This document shows positions 43,958 through 54,083 of a DNA stretch of 64,000 nt, in pieces. The stretch lies in contig NC_015160.1 of assembly GCF_000190535.1 (NCBI RefSeq), positions 4,154,001 through 4,218,000 of the forward strand, written 5' to 3'. The notes beneath the pieces were generated by a model that saw only the letters and a list, made by a program, of their open reading frames with translations, did no database searches and had not been told where the DNA came from. Numbering within the stretch: the first letter of the stretch is position 1; each line of letters starts with the position of its first letter. This DNA comes from Odoribacter splanchnicus DSM 20712 (GTDB taxonomy: Bacteria > Bacteroidota > Bacteroidia > Bacteroidales > Marinifilaceae). Position numbers and translations under genes: made by a program.

Positions 43958-45697
43958 ATGATGCGTTTATTTTGCTTGTTATCAGTTTGTTATCTATGGT
44001 TTTGTGGGTTCGGTGGCAAGCAGGAGGGAAAGGTGTCGGATTCGGCTTTGTATGTCTTGAAAGATAAGGCTTATGGGCATATTTCTAAGGGCGAATATCA
44101 GGAGACGGAAAGAGTTTGTCAGGAGATTTTACAAAATACCGTTTGGGGAGGACAAGAATGGTTTTACACCTATGCCTTGATCTATCAGGGACAAGCACGG
44201 ATCATGCTGGGCAAAACGCAGGAGGGATTACAGGATTTGCTCGGGGCAAAACGATTGGCTGAGATACAACACAATGATTCGGCACTTTGTTCGGTGTATA
44301 ACGGGCTTGGGTTGTACGAACAAAATGTCACTTGTGACTATTACCGCTCTTTGAATTATTACCGGGAGGGGTGTGATATCGCCGAACGTTGCGGACACCG
44401 GTTGTTGTATTGTTTGTTAGTCGCTAATATCGCGGAAGTACTGACTTTAAGAAATGAAGAAGCCGGGTTGGAATATGCAGAGAAATGTTACCTGCTGGGC
44501 CGGCAGAATAATGATCCTTATCTGATCTATTGCGGGGCGATTTCTATGGCCCGCAATCTTTGTCTCAACCGGAAGATGGAAGAGGCCTGGAGATATACCC
44601 GTGAAGCGGATCGGTTGAGTAAACGTTATGACTTTAAAAATCGTTCGGATATTTATAATACATACGGAGAAATAGCGTTGGAAGCGGGGGATTATATGAA
44701 GGCCGGATTGTACTATGAGCAGGCGATCCGGGAACATGGTTTTTCACAGGCTGCTTATGTCGTGTCCACCTATGTCGGCTATGGACGGGCACTGATCGCT
44801 CAGAAAAAATACAAGTCTGCTTTGGAAAAATTACAGATCGGGAAAGAGATCTCTGAAAAAAATATCACTTCACTGTTCCGGCGGGAAGTCTACCTGTTGC
44901 TTTCAGCCTGTTACGATCGGTTAGGTGAGCCAAAAGAAGCCTTGGAATATTATAAGAAGTATACGGCTGAATCTTTTCGTTTGTATAACGAAGACAAAGA
45001 AAGGACAGAGAAGGAGTTGATGGTGAGGTATGAGACAGAGAAACGAAATAAGGAATTGGCTCAAAAAAATATGTTGTTACAAAAGGAACAGAATCGGGTG
45101 ATGGCTTTGGTCGGGATCACTTTTGTCGTCTTGATCGTCGTTTTACTGTTCTACATCAATTATCGGAGAAAAAATCGATTATATAAACAGATTGTTCGGG
45201 AAAGTGTGGATTGGCTGGCGAAGGAAAGACAGTTTTCTAAGCGGATAGCAGAACAGGAGAAACAATTGCAGGAATTGATCGGTAAGGCCGGAGCTGTTGA
45301 TGGAGGGCGTTATTCCGGTTCTTCGCTGAATAAAGATAGCCAGCAGGAATTATTCGGCCGGTTGGAGCGTTTAATGCAAAACGATCAGGTATATAAAAAT
45401 AGTTTATTCACCCGGGAAAAAATGGCTGAATTATTGGGTACTAACCGTACCTATCTTTCGCAGACCATCAATGAACAAACCGGATTGACTTTTACGCATT
45501 ATATGAATAAATATCGGATCGAAGAAGCCCGGAGAATATTGGCTGATCCACAGGACGATACACCGATAAAAGCAATTGCTGCCGATCTGGGATTCAGCTC
45601 GGTAACTACTTTTTATACTCTTTTCAAAGCTGCCGTTCAGATGTCACCGGACCAATACCGGAAACATGCCCGCTCGCTGAGAGAAAATAAATCTTAA
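43958..45697 (+). CDS. Membrane TPR/AraC-type transcriptional regulator
   Basis: This protein of about 579 residues has an N-terminal signal-like segment (MMRLFCLLSVCYLWF), a series of TPR-like helices (roughly residues 30-350), one membrane helix (VMALVGITFVVLIVVLLFYIN), a coiled coil, and a C-terminal AraC DNA-binding domain (REKMAELLGTNRTYLSQTIN, LGFSSVTTFYTLFKAAV, MSPDQYRKHAR). This layout is used by Bacteroidetes regulators that sense a signal outside the membrane and regulate transcription directly. It lies upstream of, and probably controls, the TlpA-SusC-SusD locus that begins 160 bases downstream. I prefer 43958 to 43946 as start because of the hairpin. Confidence 0.87.
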   Translation: MMRLFCLLSVCYLWFCGFGGKQEGKVSDSALYVLKDKAYGHISKGEYQETERVCQEILQNTVWGGQEWFYTYALIYQGQARIMLGKTQEGLQDLLGAKRLAEIQHNDSALCSVYNGLGLYEQNVTCDYYRSLNYYREGCDIAERCGHRLLYCLLVANIAEVLTLRNEEAGLEYAEKCYLLGRQNNDPYLIYCGAISMARNLCLNRKMEEAWRYTREADRLSKRYDFKNRSDIYNTYGEIALEAGDYMKAGLYYEQAIREHGFSQAAYVVSTYVGYGRALIAQKKYKSALEKLQIGKEISEKNITSLFRREVYLLLSACYDRLGEPKEALEYYKKYTAESFRLYNEDKERTEKELMVRYETEKRNKELAQKNMLLQKEQNRVMALVGITFVVLIVVLLFYINYRRKNRLYKQIVRESVDWLAKERQFSKRIAEQEKQLQELIGKAGAVDGGRYSGSSLNKDSQQELFGRLERLMQNDQVYKNSLFTREKMAELLGTNRTYLSQTINEQTGLTFTHYMNKYRIEEARRILADPQDDTPIKAIAADLGFSSVTTFYTLFKAAVQMSPDQYRKHARSLRENKS

Positions 45698-45764
45698 AGA
45701 AATGCAAAAATTGTCCGTGTAAATTCGTACGATTTTTGTATTTTAACATTTATTTTTTACAAAA

Positions 45765-45793
45765 AAAGCAATTGCTGATTTTGGAATTGCTTT
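45765..45793 (+). terminator. Possible terminator after the regulator gene
   Basis: AAAGCAATT (45765-45773) pairs with AATTGCTTT (45785-45793) in the 160-base gap before the TlpA-like gene. The following tract is A/T mixed, so termination is only probable. Confidence 0.55.
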
Positions 45794-45857
45794 AATAATA
45801 AGGTGTTTTCCGGATTTGTTTTTCTTTGTCCTACTAAATCATTTTTAAGAATTTGTT

Positions 45858-47051
45858 ATGAAGATAATGTTAAGGACTATGAAGAACGGATTTTATTTCC
45901 TGGGTGGGCTGTTACTTTTAGCCGGGGCCTGTACTGCGCCGGATTCGTACCGGTTGGTTGGAAATCTGAGCGGGTTAGCGGATGGTACCAGGATGCTTTT
46001 GGTACCGGCGGCAACACACAAACAAGAGAAGCCTATCGGTGAAGCTGTGGTGGAAGATGGAAAATTTGTTTTCGAGGGACAGTTACCCGAGCCGCGGTTG
46101 TTGAATCTGCAGGCAGAGGGGAAGCAGTTGTATTATGCCTTTATGCTGGAAAACGGTGAGGTGACTATAACAGGCGAAGCCGTCTCTACGACCGACGGAG
46201 ATCGGGAAATGGTGACATTGAATAAGGCGGTTGTTACGGGTAGTAAGGCAGATCGGGAATTCCGGGAGAAAATAGCTTTCCGGCAGGAGTTGGATAAAGC
46301 TTATACTCGGTTACACCAAAAATACGAGGATATAAGCCGGCAGTTGGGGGAGGCCCGCCGTACCGGAAATGCGGTGAAGATAGATTCACTGAATCAAACC
46401 GAAGAGATGAAGGCCTATGCCAGAGACGAGAAAGCTTTCTTCACTCAGGTAGAAAAGCAGACTATGGCTTCGATCAAAGCGAATAAAGATAGCTATTGGG
46501 GACCTCTGTTGATGCTGTATTGCTTTAATTATTTTACCGAGGATCCTGCCCAGATTGAACTTTACAATAGTTTCCCGGAAGAAATACAAAATGGCTACTA
46601 TGGGCAGTTGTTGAAGAAGGAACTGATCCCGGAGAATCTGATCGGCAAACGGTTACCGGCCTTTTCTGCTCCCGACCGGAATGGAAATATACACTCCGAC
46701 AGCGATTTGCGTAAGAATAAAAAATGCGTTTTGATCGATTTTTGGGCATCGTGGTGTGGCCCTTGCCGGCGGGAAATTCCTAATTTGAAGAAAATTTACG
46801 AAGCATATGTAGACAAAGGGTTGGAAATCATTAGTATATCTATTGATAAGGAGGATAAGGCCTGGCAGAAAGCTTTGGATGAGGAACAGCTGCCCTGGCC
46901 TAATTTGATCGATCGGCAGGAGTTGTTCGGAGAGCAGTTTTACGGGCGTACGATCCCGGCTATTTTTCTGGTTACCGAAGACGGAATCGTACAGTATGAT
47001 AAACTGCGGGGACAAGCGTTGTCCGATAAAATTGCCGAAATATTGAACTAA
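45858..47051 (+). CDS. TlpA-like thiol-disulfide oxidoreductase lipoprotein with DUF4369-type N-terminus
   Basis: This 397-residue lipoprotein (lipobox AGAC, Cys25) has a DUF4369-like beta domain (SYRLVGNLSGLADGTRMLLV to about residue 115), a helical linker, and a C-terminal TlpA/ResA thioredoxin domain with FWASWCGPCRREIP (Cys300 and Cys303). It would reduce or isomerise disulfides on the periplasmic side. It lies 22 bases before susC and is the first gene of the uptake locus, so its thiol activity probably serves that locus. It is unrelated to the CxEC lipoproteins of the NVEALA modules beyond the common fold. Confidence 0.9.
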   Translation: MKIMLRTMKNGFYFLGGLLLLAGACTAPDSYRLVGNLSGLADGTRMLLVPAATHKQEKPIGEAVVEDGKFVFEGQLPEPRLLNLQAEGKQLYYAFMLENGEVTITGEAVSTTDGDREMVTLNKAVVTGSKADREFREKIAFRQELDKAYTRLHQKYEDISRQLGEARRTGNAVKIDSLNQTEEMKAYARDEKAFFTQVEKQTMASIKANKDSYWGPLLMLYCFNYFTEDPAQIELYNSFPEEIQNGYYGQLLKKELIPENLIGKRLPAFSAPDRNGNIHSDSDLRKNKKCVLIDFWASWCGPCRREIPNLKKIYEAYVDKGLEIISISIDKEDKAWQKALDEEQLPWPNLIDRQELFGEQFYGRTIPAIFLVTEDGIVQYDKLRGQALSDKIAEILN

Positions 47052-47072
47052 CCGATACTTACTATAAAACTT

Positions 47073-50000
47073 ATGAAAATGAAAAAAAATGTCCAAAACA
47101 AAAATTACCGGAGAGGGTGGCGTTTGTTGGCTGTGATCGGTATGCTTTTGTGTTTACCTTTATTACAGCTGAAGGCTCAGGAAATGCGAACGATTACCGG
47201 GCTTGTTGTCGATCAGAAGGGAGAAATACTGCCCGGAGCTACGGTGAAAGCGGTACAAGCTCCGGGAGTGAAAACCCTGATCGCTACTTCGACCGATCTC
47301 GATGGGAAGTTTAAGTTGAATATTCCGTCGGAGGTTACTCAGATTGAAGTTACTTTTGTCGGGTATAAAAACCAGCAGGTAGCCCTGAAAGGGAAAACCG
47401 ATTTTAAAATTGTACTGACAGAAGATACCCAGGAGATGGAAGAAGTGGTGGTAACCGGTATGTTCACCCGTAAAGCGAATAGTTATACCGGCTCGGTTAC
47501 CACAATCAAGGGGGATGAATTGAAAACGGTCGGGAATGGAAATGTCTTGTCCAGTTTGAAAAATATAGATCCTTCTTTTCTGATGGTTGAAAATCTGGAG
47601 GTTGGTTCGAATCCCAATGCGATACCCGATTTTCAGATGCGTGGACAGACCGGATTTACCGAAGTGGCCAGTGAATATCAGGAAAATCCGAATCAGCCGT
47701 TATTTATTTTGGATGGATTCGAGACGACGCTGACGAAAATTATGGACCTTGATATGAATCAGGTACAGAGTGTTACTTTGCTGAAAGATGCTACTGCTAA
47801 GGCTATTTATGGGTCGAAAGCGGCCAATGGCGTGGTGGTGGTAGAAACGATCCGACCGGAAAAAGGGAAAATGAAGATTACCTATACCGGAAGCCTGGAT
47901 ATCGAAGCTCCGGATTTATCCAGTTATGACTTGTGTAATGCCGAGGAAAAATTGCGGGCGGAATATCTGGCCGGTTTCTATACTTCTTCGACGGGATCTG
48001 CCACAGAACAGATGAATCTGGACAAAAGATATACGACCGTTGCCAGTGCTATCGCGGCCGGTGTCGATACGTATTGGCTGGATAAACCTTTGCGGGTGGG
48101 GGTCGGACAAAAACATTCTCTTTATCTGGAGGGTGGGGATGATTATATGCTGTATGGGATCGATCTGAGTTATAACAATGTGGCCGGAGTGATGAAGGGG
48201 TCGAACCGGAATACCCTGAGCGGAGGGATTACATTTTCATATAAATACAAAAATTTATTGTTCCGGAATAAGTTTACGATCGACGATAATAAATCGAATG
48301 ATTCACCTTATGGTTCGTTCAGCGATTATGCTTACCTGAATCCTTATAACCGTTTGCATGACGAGGATGGAGAAATGGAAGATTCCTGGACGGGTTTGGT
48401 GACCGAATATAATTATCTGAAAAATGGCCTGATCAATACCCGGTTTGAAGACAGATACACGACGTTTACCGAAAATTTTTATGCCGAATACCAGGCGTTG
48501 CAAAATCTGCGTCTGACTGCCCGGTTCGGTTTGACGAAAAAGAACTCCGGTTCGGAAGATTATTATCCTGCCGGACATACCAATTTTGTCAGCTATACAG
48601 GGGATAATTTGTATAAGCGGGGTAGCTATTCCACCTATTCCCGTAAAGATAATAACCTGAGTCTGGATTTGGGGGCGGCTTATTCGATCTCAAAATTGAG
48701 GCATACGCTTTTTTTGAATGCCCAATACAGTATGAGCCGGGCGAAATATGACTATTATACGGTTGCTGTGCAGGGATTGGCCAATGATAATATGGATCAT
48801 ATTTCGATGGGGGTAGAATACAAGAATACCAAACCGACCGGTAGCGAAGGGATTACCCGGGACATGGGGTTCACCGGTTCTTTAAACTATTCTTTCGACG
48901 ATCGTTATTTGTTGGATGTCAATTACCGGTTGAACGGTTCTTCCGATTTCGGGACCAATAACCGTTGGGGACATTTTTATTCCTTCGGTTTGGGTTGGAA
49001 TCTGCATAAAGAGAGTTTCTTCAGTGATATAAAATGGATCGAGCGGATAAAATTCAGGGCCTCGACAGGTTATACCGGGTCGCAAGGTTTTAATTCTTAT
49101 GATGCTATTGCAACCTTGAATTATTACCAAAGTGCTTATCAGGGCGAATTGGGGTCTTATTTGATGGGATTGGCTAATCCTGATCTGGCCTGGCAAAAGA
49201 AATACGACAATAATATCGGTGCGGATCTGAGTTTTTTGCAGGGAGCGGTGAATGTGCGTTTCGATTATTATGTTTCGACGACCAAAGGGACGATCACTTC
49301 GGTGACGACTCCGCCTTCTATGGGATTCTCTTCTTACATGGCCAATTTGGGTGAAGTGGAAAACAAAGGTTGGGAAGTGTACCTGAACGGCCGGATTTGG
49401 AGAGATACGCCAAGCCGGAGTTATGTGAATTTTTATGCGTCGGCGGCTGCCAATAAAAATATCCTCAAGAAAATATCTAATTCATTGAAAGCATTGAACG
49501 ATAGCACGGATGAAGAGTACGACTCGTCTTCTGCTACCTCGGTACCTGTCCGTTACGAAGAAGGCCAGTCGATGAGTACGATCTGGGTAGTGAAATCTTT
49601 GGGTATCGATCCCCAGACCGGGAAAGAGGTGTTCGTGAAGAAAGACGGTTCGCTGACTTACGATTGGAGTAGTTCCGATTTTATTGCCGGCGGAGATACC
49701 CGTCCGAAGGTATCCGGTAATTTCGGTATCAATATGGAGTATCATGGGTTCGGATTGAATGCGGGTTTTACCTGGCGGCTGGGTGGACAAATGTATAATA
49801 CGACTTTGTTGGACAAAGTAGAAAATGCCGATGTACATTATAATGTCGACCGGCGGGTTTTCACCGGACGTTGGAGTGAACCGGGGCAAGTGGCCCGTTT
49901 CAAGTCGATTACGGACGACTCCGAGACTAAACCTACGAGTCGGTTTGTTGAAGATTATAATCTGCTGACATTCTCTTCTTTGAATGTTTATTATGATTTC

Positions 50001-50156
50001 CGGGAGTGTCGTTTCATGGAAAAGAGTTTTCTGCAACGCATGAAAGCCACCTTTTATATGAATGATATTGCTACCATTTCTTCAGTGAAAACGGAACGCG
50101 GAACTTCTTATCCGTTTGCCCGTTCGTTCTCTTTCTCATTACAGGTAACTTTTTAA
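47073..50156 (+). CDS. SusC/RagA-family TonB-linked outer-membrane receptor
   Basis: This 1027-residue receptor has a signal peptide (LLAVIGMLLCLPLLQLKAQ), a carboxypeptidase-regulatory-like domain (ITGLVVDQKGEILPGATVKA, FKLNIPSEVTQIEVTFVGYK), the EEVVVTGMFTRK TonB-box region, a plug with TLLKDATAKAIYGSKAANGV, and a beta-barrel ending in the aromatic FSFSLQVTF. It forms the outer-membrane channel with the SusD lipoprotein downstream, 13 bases away. The substrate is unknown; the companion DUF4843, PKD-like and TlpA proteins suggest a non-starch nutrient, possibly peptide or glycoprotein, by inference. Confidence 0.95.
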   Translation: MKMKKNVQNKNYRRGWRLLAVIGMLLCLPLLQLKAQEMRTITGLVVDQKGEILPGATVKAVQAPGVKTLIATSTDLDGKFKLNIPSEVTQIEVTFVGYKNQQVALKGKTDFKIVLTEDTQEMEEVVVTGMFTRKANSYTGSVTTIKGDELKTVGNGNVLSSLKNIDPSFLMVENLEVGSNPNAIPDFQMRGQTGFTEVASEYQENPNQPLFILDGFETTLTKIMDLDMNQVQSVTLLKDATAKAIYGSKAANGVVVVETIRPEKGKMKITYTGSLDIEAPDLSSYDLCNAEEKLRAEYLAGFYTSSTGSATEQMNLDKRYTTVASAIAAGVDTYWLDKPLRVGVGQKHSLYLEGGDDYMLYGIDLSYNNVAGVMKGSNRNTLSGGITFSYKYKNLLFRNKFTIDDNKSNDSPYGSFSDYAYLNPYNRLHDEDGEMEDSWTGLVTEYNYLKNGLINTRFEDRYTTFTENFYAEYQALQNLRLTARFGLTKKNSGSEDYYPAGHTNFVSYTGDNLYKRGSYSTYSRKDNNLSLDLGAAYSISKLRHTLFLNAQYSMSRAKYDYYTVAVQGLANDNMDHISMGVEYKNTKPTGSEGITRDMGFTGSLNYSFDDRYLLDVNYRLNGSSDFGTNNRWGHFYSFGLGWNLHKESFFSDIKWIERIKFRASTGYTGSQGFNSYDAIATLNYYQSAYQGELGSYLMGLANPDLAWQKKYDNNIGADLSFLQGAVNVRFDYYVSTTKGTITSVTTPPSMGFSSYMANLGEVENKGWEVYLNGRIWRDTPSRSYVNFYASAAANKNILKKISNSLKALNDSTDEEYDSSSATSVPVRYEEGQSMSTIWVVKSLGIDPQTGKEVFVKKDGSLTYDWSSSDFIAGGDTRPKVSGNFGINMEYHGFGLNAGFTWRLGGQMYNTTLLDKVENADVHYNVDRRVFTGRWSEPGQVARFKSITDDSETKPTSRFVEDYNLLTFSSLNVYYDFRECRFMEKSFLQRMKATFYMNDIATISSVKTERGTSYPFARSFSFSLQVTF

Positions 50157-50168
50157 AACAGGACAACT

Positions 50169-51611
50169 ATGAACAAATTAAGATACAATGTGAGCTTTTG
50201 GCTCGGTGCCTTGTTCCTTTTCGTGACGGGAGGATGTTCGGATTATTTCGATGTACGTCCGAAATCACAGGTGCTCGCCGACGAACTTTTTTCTACGGAA
50301 GAAGGTTTCAGCGACCAGTTGACCGGAGTGTACAAGAGATTGGCTTCGACCTCTTTGTATGGGCAGGAAATGACCTTCGGGTTAGCCGAAGCCTTGACAC
50401 AAAATTATGATCTGGCAACAGGAAGCGAGTATTATGAGGCAGGCCTTTACAATTATGAGAATACGGCGGTGAAGAATAAGATCACTACGGTTTGGTCGCA
50501 GATGTATTCGGCGATTGCCAATCTGAACATTATGCTGGAGTATATCGATAAAAATCCGGCGATGTTCAGTGGGGATAATTATCGCATATACAAAGGGGAG
50601 GCTTTGGGATTGCGTGCTTTTTTGCATCTGGATTTATTGCGGATGTTCGCTCCTTCGTATGCTTCGAATGCACAAGCTCCAGCCATCCCTTATGTAATGA
50701 CTTATTCGACAGCGGTAACCCCGCAGTCTACTGTCGATAAAGTATTGGATTATGTCATTGCGGATGCCCGGGAAGCTCTCGGGCTGCTGGAAACCGATCC
50801 GTTGTTTCTGGCCGATAGTCTGGAAGCTTATACTTATCGGAACGATCGTTCCTATCGGTTTAATTATTATGCCGTTGCAGCAACTTTAGCCAGGGCTTAT
50901 CAATGGAAGGGAGGGGCCGATAATCTGGCGCAGGCTTTGGTCTATGCCCGGAAAGTGATCGAGGAAAAGAAATTTTCCTGGGTACACTATACTTCTATCA
51001 CTTCGTCGAATGCTTACGAAAGGGATTTGTTGTTCGCTTCCGAACTGTTATTCCGTTTGAATGTGCTCGATATGGACGATATTATCGGGCCTTATTTTAA
51101 AGAACAGACCGATAAGACGAAAAAATTGTCTCCTTCCGAGGAAATGTGGGACGATATTTACGAAGTTTCGACTAAAGCGTATGGGCAGGATTGGCGGCAT
51201 ACTTATCATTGGACTTATAGTGGCAGTGATCCTTATCTGTCTAAATTCTGGCAGTATGAAAACGGTACATATAAAAATTTTATGCCTGTTTTGCGTTGGT
51301 CCGAAATGTATTATATCGCTGCCGAAGCTTCACTGAATACCGATTCCCGGCAGGCTGTCCGTTATCTTAACACTGTCCGGAACAACCGGTATCTGGATTT
51401 CGACCCGTTGGATGAAAACTTGCCGGTGACACAGATTCAAAATGAAATCTATAAAGAATACCGGAAGGAATTGGTGGGGGAAGGACAATTGTTTTACTAT
51501 TATAAGCGCTTGAATTTTGCTTCTATTCCCGGGTCGGCGGTCAGCGGTAGCGACGATATCTATGTTTTGCCGATGCCGGAGAATGAGGTTGAATTCGGTA
51601 ACCGGCAATGA
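50169..51611 (+). CDS. SusD/RagB-family nutrient-binding lipoprotein
   Basis: This 480-residue lipoprotein (VTGGCSDYFDVRPKSQV) has the SusD start with FSTEEGFSDQLTGVYKRL, TPR-like helices including KGEALGLRAFLHLDLLRMFA, and LRWSEMYYIAAEASLN followed by TVRNNRYLDF and a terminal LPMPENEVEFGNRQ. It caps the SusC channel at the cell surface and binds the nutrient. Its stop overlaps a possible start of the next gene (ATGA at 51608). Confidence 0.94.
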   Translation: MNKLRYNVSFWLGALFLFVTGGCSDYFDVRPKSQVLADELFSTEEGFSDQLTGVYKRLASTSLYGQEMTFGLAEALTQNYDLATGSEYYEAGLYNYENTAVKNKITTVWSQMYSAIANLNIMLEYIDKNPAMFSGDNYRIYKGEALGLRAFLHLDLLRMFAPSYASNAQAPAIPYVMTYSTAVTPQSTVDKVLDYVIADAREALGLLETDPLFLADSLEAYTYRNDRSYRFNYYAVAATLARAYQWKGGADNLAQALVYARKVIEEKKFSWVHYTSITSSNAYERDLLFASELLFRLNVLDMDDIIGPYFKEQTDKTKKLSPSEEMWDDIYEVSTKAYGQDWRHTYHWTYSGSDPYLSKFWQYENGTYKNFMPVLRWSEMYYIAAEASLNTDSRQAVRYLNTVRNNRYLDFDPLDENLPVTQIQNEIYKEYRKELVGEGQLFYYYKRLNFASIPGSAVSGSDDIYVLPMPENEVEFGNRQ

Positions 51612-51637
51612 TTGTAGAACTGATAAATTGGATTATT

Positions 51638-52345
51638 ATGATAAAATATATACTACTGGGAATTTGGGGATTACTCTTGTTGAATTCCTGCGAAAATGAT
51701 GATTTTGTTTGGGGAAAAGAAGATTTTGCCCGGATTGTCGGCCCGGAGATCTGGACCAGAAATACAGATTCGATGACTTTTACCTTTTCGGTTTATCCGG
51801 AAGAGGTAAAGGAATTTGCTGTAGCGTCTTGTGTCGTGATACAAGGGAAAGTGGCGGATTACGACCGGACAGTGAAATTGGCTGTCGATCCGTCGAAAAC
51901 AACTGCACAGGCATCCGATTATTCACTGCCCCGGGAAGTGATACTGAAAGCCGGTCAGGATTCGGTGGGGTTCGATATCCTGCTTTACCGGACGGAAGCG
52001 ATGCAAACCGAAGAAGTACGTCTTCAGGTGAAGATAGACGGCTCCGGTGATCTGCAACCGGGAGTCGATGCGTGGTCTGCTTTGACTATCGCCTGGAACG
52101 ATAAAATTACCAAGCCGGGCAATTGGGAGGATTTGACCGAATTTTTCGGTGACTATAGCGAGACCAAATACCGGTTTATTATTTCGACTTTGGGAGTCAG
52201 TCAGTTTACCTATGGAGAAGCAGAGGGGATGACTTGGGGAGAAATGTGGAACTATCGTTTACGGATGGTCGCTGCGCTGGAAGAATATAATGCCACCCAT
52301 TCGGAGAATATGAAGGATGAAAATGGGGCTGTCGTTTCTTTTTAA
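51638..52345 (+). CDS. DUF4843 lipoprotein
   Basis: This protein of 235 residues has leader LLGIWGLLLLNSC and a body with VKEFAVASCVVIQGKVADYD, ASDYSLPREVILKAGQDSVG and a terminal YRFIISTLGVSQFTYG. That matches the DUF4843 family of surface lipoproteins found next to SusCD pairs. The start could also be 51608, coupled to the susD stop. Function is probably ligand binding at the cell surface, inferred from the operon. Confidence 0.85.
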   Translation: MIKYILLGIWGLLLLNSCENDDFVWGKEDFARIVGPEIWTRNTDSMTFTFSVYPEEVKEFAVASCVVIQGKVADYDRTVKLAVDPSKTTAQASDYSLPREVILKAGQDSVGFDILLYRTEAMQTEEVRLQVKIDGSGDLQPGVDAWSALTIAWNDKITKPGNWEDLTEFFGDYSETKYRFIISTLGVSQFTYGEAEGMTWGEMWNYRLRMVAALEEYNATHSENMKDENGAVVSF

Positions 52346-52364
52346 TTAATAAAAATAGCATATC

Positions 52365-53954
52365 ATGAGAAGAATGAAATATAAAATCGGGGCTTTTTGC
52401 CTCTTGGCGATAGGACTTTGGGGATGTCTGGAGGATAAAGGCGTGTATGATTACGACTTCGGTGTGGCGCCTGAAATAAAGATAGATACGGTTGGAACGG
52501 ATAAAACCGAACTGTTCCGGACCTGGGAAATCGGGGATACCATTCATTTTACGCCCCGGGTTACCTATAGTAAGCCTGAAAATCTGGTATACCGTTGGTT
52601 TGTTATGGATTCCGATTACAAACCGGAAACGGTGGGGAATACGACGGTGTATCCGCCGGCCGACACCATTTCCCGTACACTCGATCTGAATTATGTGGTG
52701 AGTCTCGAGGCGGGGAAAGCTTATCAGGTGTGGATGATGGCCAAAGATACGGTATACAATACGATGGGATTTTTTCTGGCGAGATCGTACCTGACTCTTC
52801 CTCAGGCGGGTTCTAAGAGTGGAATTTATTGTTTACAAGAAAAAGAGGGCCGGGTGGATGTCGATGTTTTCGGATCGAAAAGGACCTTGATTTTCAGCGG
52901 ATCACAGGCTGAAGAATATTGGCACGAACAGGATTATTGGAGTGGTTTACATCCGGAACATCCTTTGGACGGTGAGGCTAAGCTGATTTTTTATTCTACT
53001 ACGGGAAAATGGTATTATATCCTGACCGGACAGGAGGCTTTGCGTTGTTCACCTGCGAATATGGTGATTATGGATACCTGGAACGATATGTTTTATTCAG
53101 CGCCCGAATACGGTCCTGAGGCGATGATGTGTGTGAATAATTGTGATTTCCTGATCAATAACGGAAGGTTGCATTGTCTGTATATTCAAAGTGCCGGTGA
53201 CCGGAAGTTTCCGGTAGCGATGAGCGGTACGTATGATCTTGCTCCTTACCTGGCTTCGGCTACGATTGCGGGTTGGGGGCCTGTGACCGGGGCTATCGGG
53301 GCTTACCAGGTGGTTTTCGACAAAGAACAGAACGGTTTCCGGCCTTTCTTCAACCGGGCTTCGTCATTGAGCCGTTTTAGTGAAGCGGATGCTGAAGCGG
53401 TATTCGATGTGAACCATATGAACGGGGAGTTGGTGTATTCGGCCACCGTAAACGGAGGTGAGACGATGGCGGTGATGAAACGTGACGGTGGGTATTGGAT
53501 GGATGTGGCTTGTTTCTACAATGTCGTGGATAATGGAAAGCTGGCTCGTTACTCCCGTTCCCTGGCCGGATGTGAGAATTTAGACCGGGCCACTTGTTTT
53601 ACTTCGACCAATGCAGGCTCCGTTTTGTTTTATTCGGTCGGTAATACTTTGTATTCTTATAGTTATACTACCGGGCAAACGGAATCTGTAAAAGTGTGGA
53701 ACTCGGATGACGACGACGAAGTCATTACTTGTCTGTATATGATCGGAACGGGGGGATTCCCGACAGCCGGACGTGTTTTGTGGGCTGCCGTATGGAATGA
53801 AAAAACTCAGGAAGGAAAGATCGTAGAATTTGAAGTGAGTCCTACTACCGGAAAGATTGAAGACATGTACGGACCGATGTTCGGAGGGCCGGCCAATAGT
53901 CCGAGTATCTTCTCCGGTTTCGGTAAAGTGATCTCGATGACACAAACGATTTAG
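52365..53954 (+). CDS. PKD-like family lipoprotein of the SusCD locus
   Basis: This 529-residue lipoprotein (LAIGLWGC, then LEDKGVYDYDFG) has an Ig-like/PKD-like region (FTPRVTYSKPENLVYRWFVM) and a larger beta-rich part that looks like a propeller. This is the PKD-like family that accompanies SusC-SusD-DUF4843 sets. No catalytic motif is evident. It is the last gene of the operon; two overlapping stems lie downstream (53989-54050). Confidence 0.83.
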   Translation: MRRMKYKIGAFCLLAIGLWGCLEDKGVYDYDFGVAPEIKIDTVGTDKTELFRTWEIGDTIHFTPRVTYSKPENLVYRWFVMDSDYKPETVGNTTVYPPADTISRTLDLNYVVSLEAGKAYQVWMMAKDTVYNTMGFFLARSYLTLPQAGSKSGIYCLQEKEGRVDVDVFGSKRTLIFSGSQAEEYWHEQDYWSGLHPEHPLDGEAKLIFYSTTGKWYYILTGQEALRCSPANMVIMDTWNDMFYSAPEYGPEAMMCVNNCDFLINNGRLHCLYIQSAGDRKFPVAMSGTYDLAPYLASATIAGWGPVTGAIGAYQVVFDKEQNGFRPFFNRASSLSRFSEADAEAVFDVNHMNGELVYSATVNGGETMAVMKRDGGYWMDVACFYNVVDNGKLARYSRSLAGCENLDRATCFTSTNAGSVLFYSVGNTLYSYSYTTGQTESVKVWNSDDDDEVITCLYMIGTGGFPTAGRVLWAAVWNEKTQEGKIVEFEVSPTTGKIEDMYGPMFGGPANSPSIFSGFGKVISMTQTI

Positions 53955-53988
53955 GCTGGGAAACAGACGTTGGGGCAAAGGTGTGTTA

Positions 53989-54050
53989 GTAAACGTTACA
54001 GAGGGAGCATGAGACAGGTTATCCTCCGTAACGTTTACCCCCTCTGTAAC
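53989..54050. repeat. Two mutually exclusive stems after the SusCD operon
   Basis: GTAAACGTTAC (53989-53999) pairs with GTAACGTTTAC (54028-54038). GTTACAGAGGG (53995-54005) pairs with CCCTCTGTAAC (54040-54050). The two pairings share GTTAC, so only one can form. The second stem is followed by sequence with a T-rich run, so it is a possible terminator. Confidence 0.65.
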
Positions 54051-54083
54051 TTATGTTTGTAAAACTGAATTTTTCAAAAAAAG

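Noticed and set aside
53989..54050. Riboswitch upstream of tRNA-Leu
   Set aside because: The tRNA has its own full promoter at 54084-54114, downstream of the stems, so the stems cannot control it.
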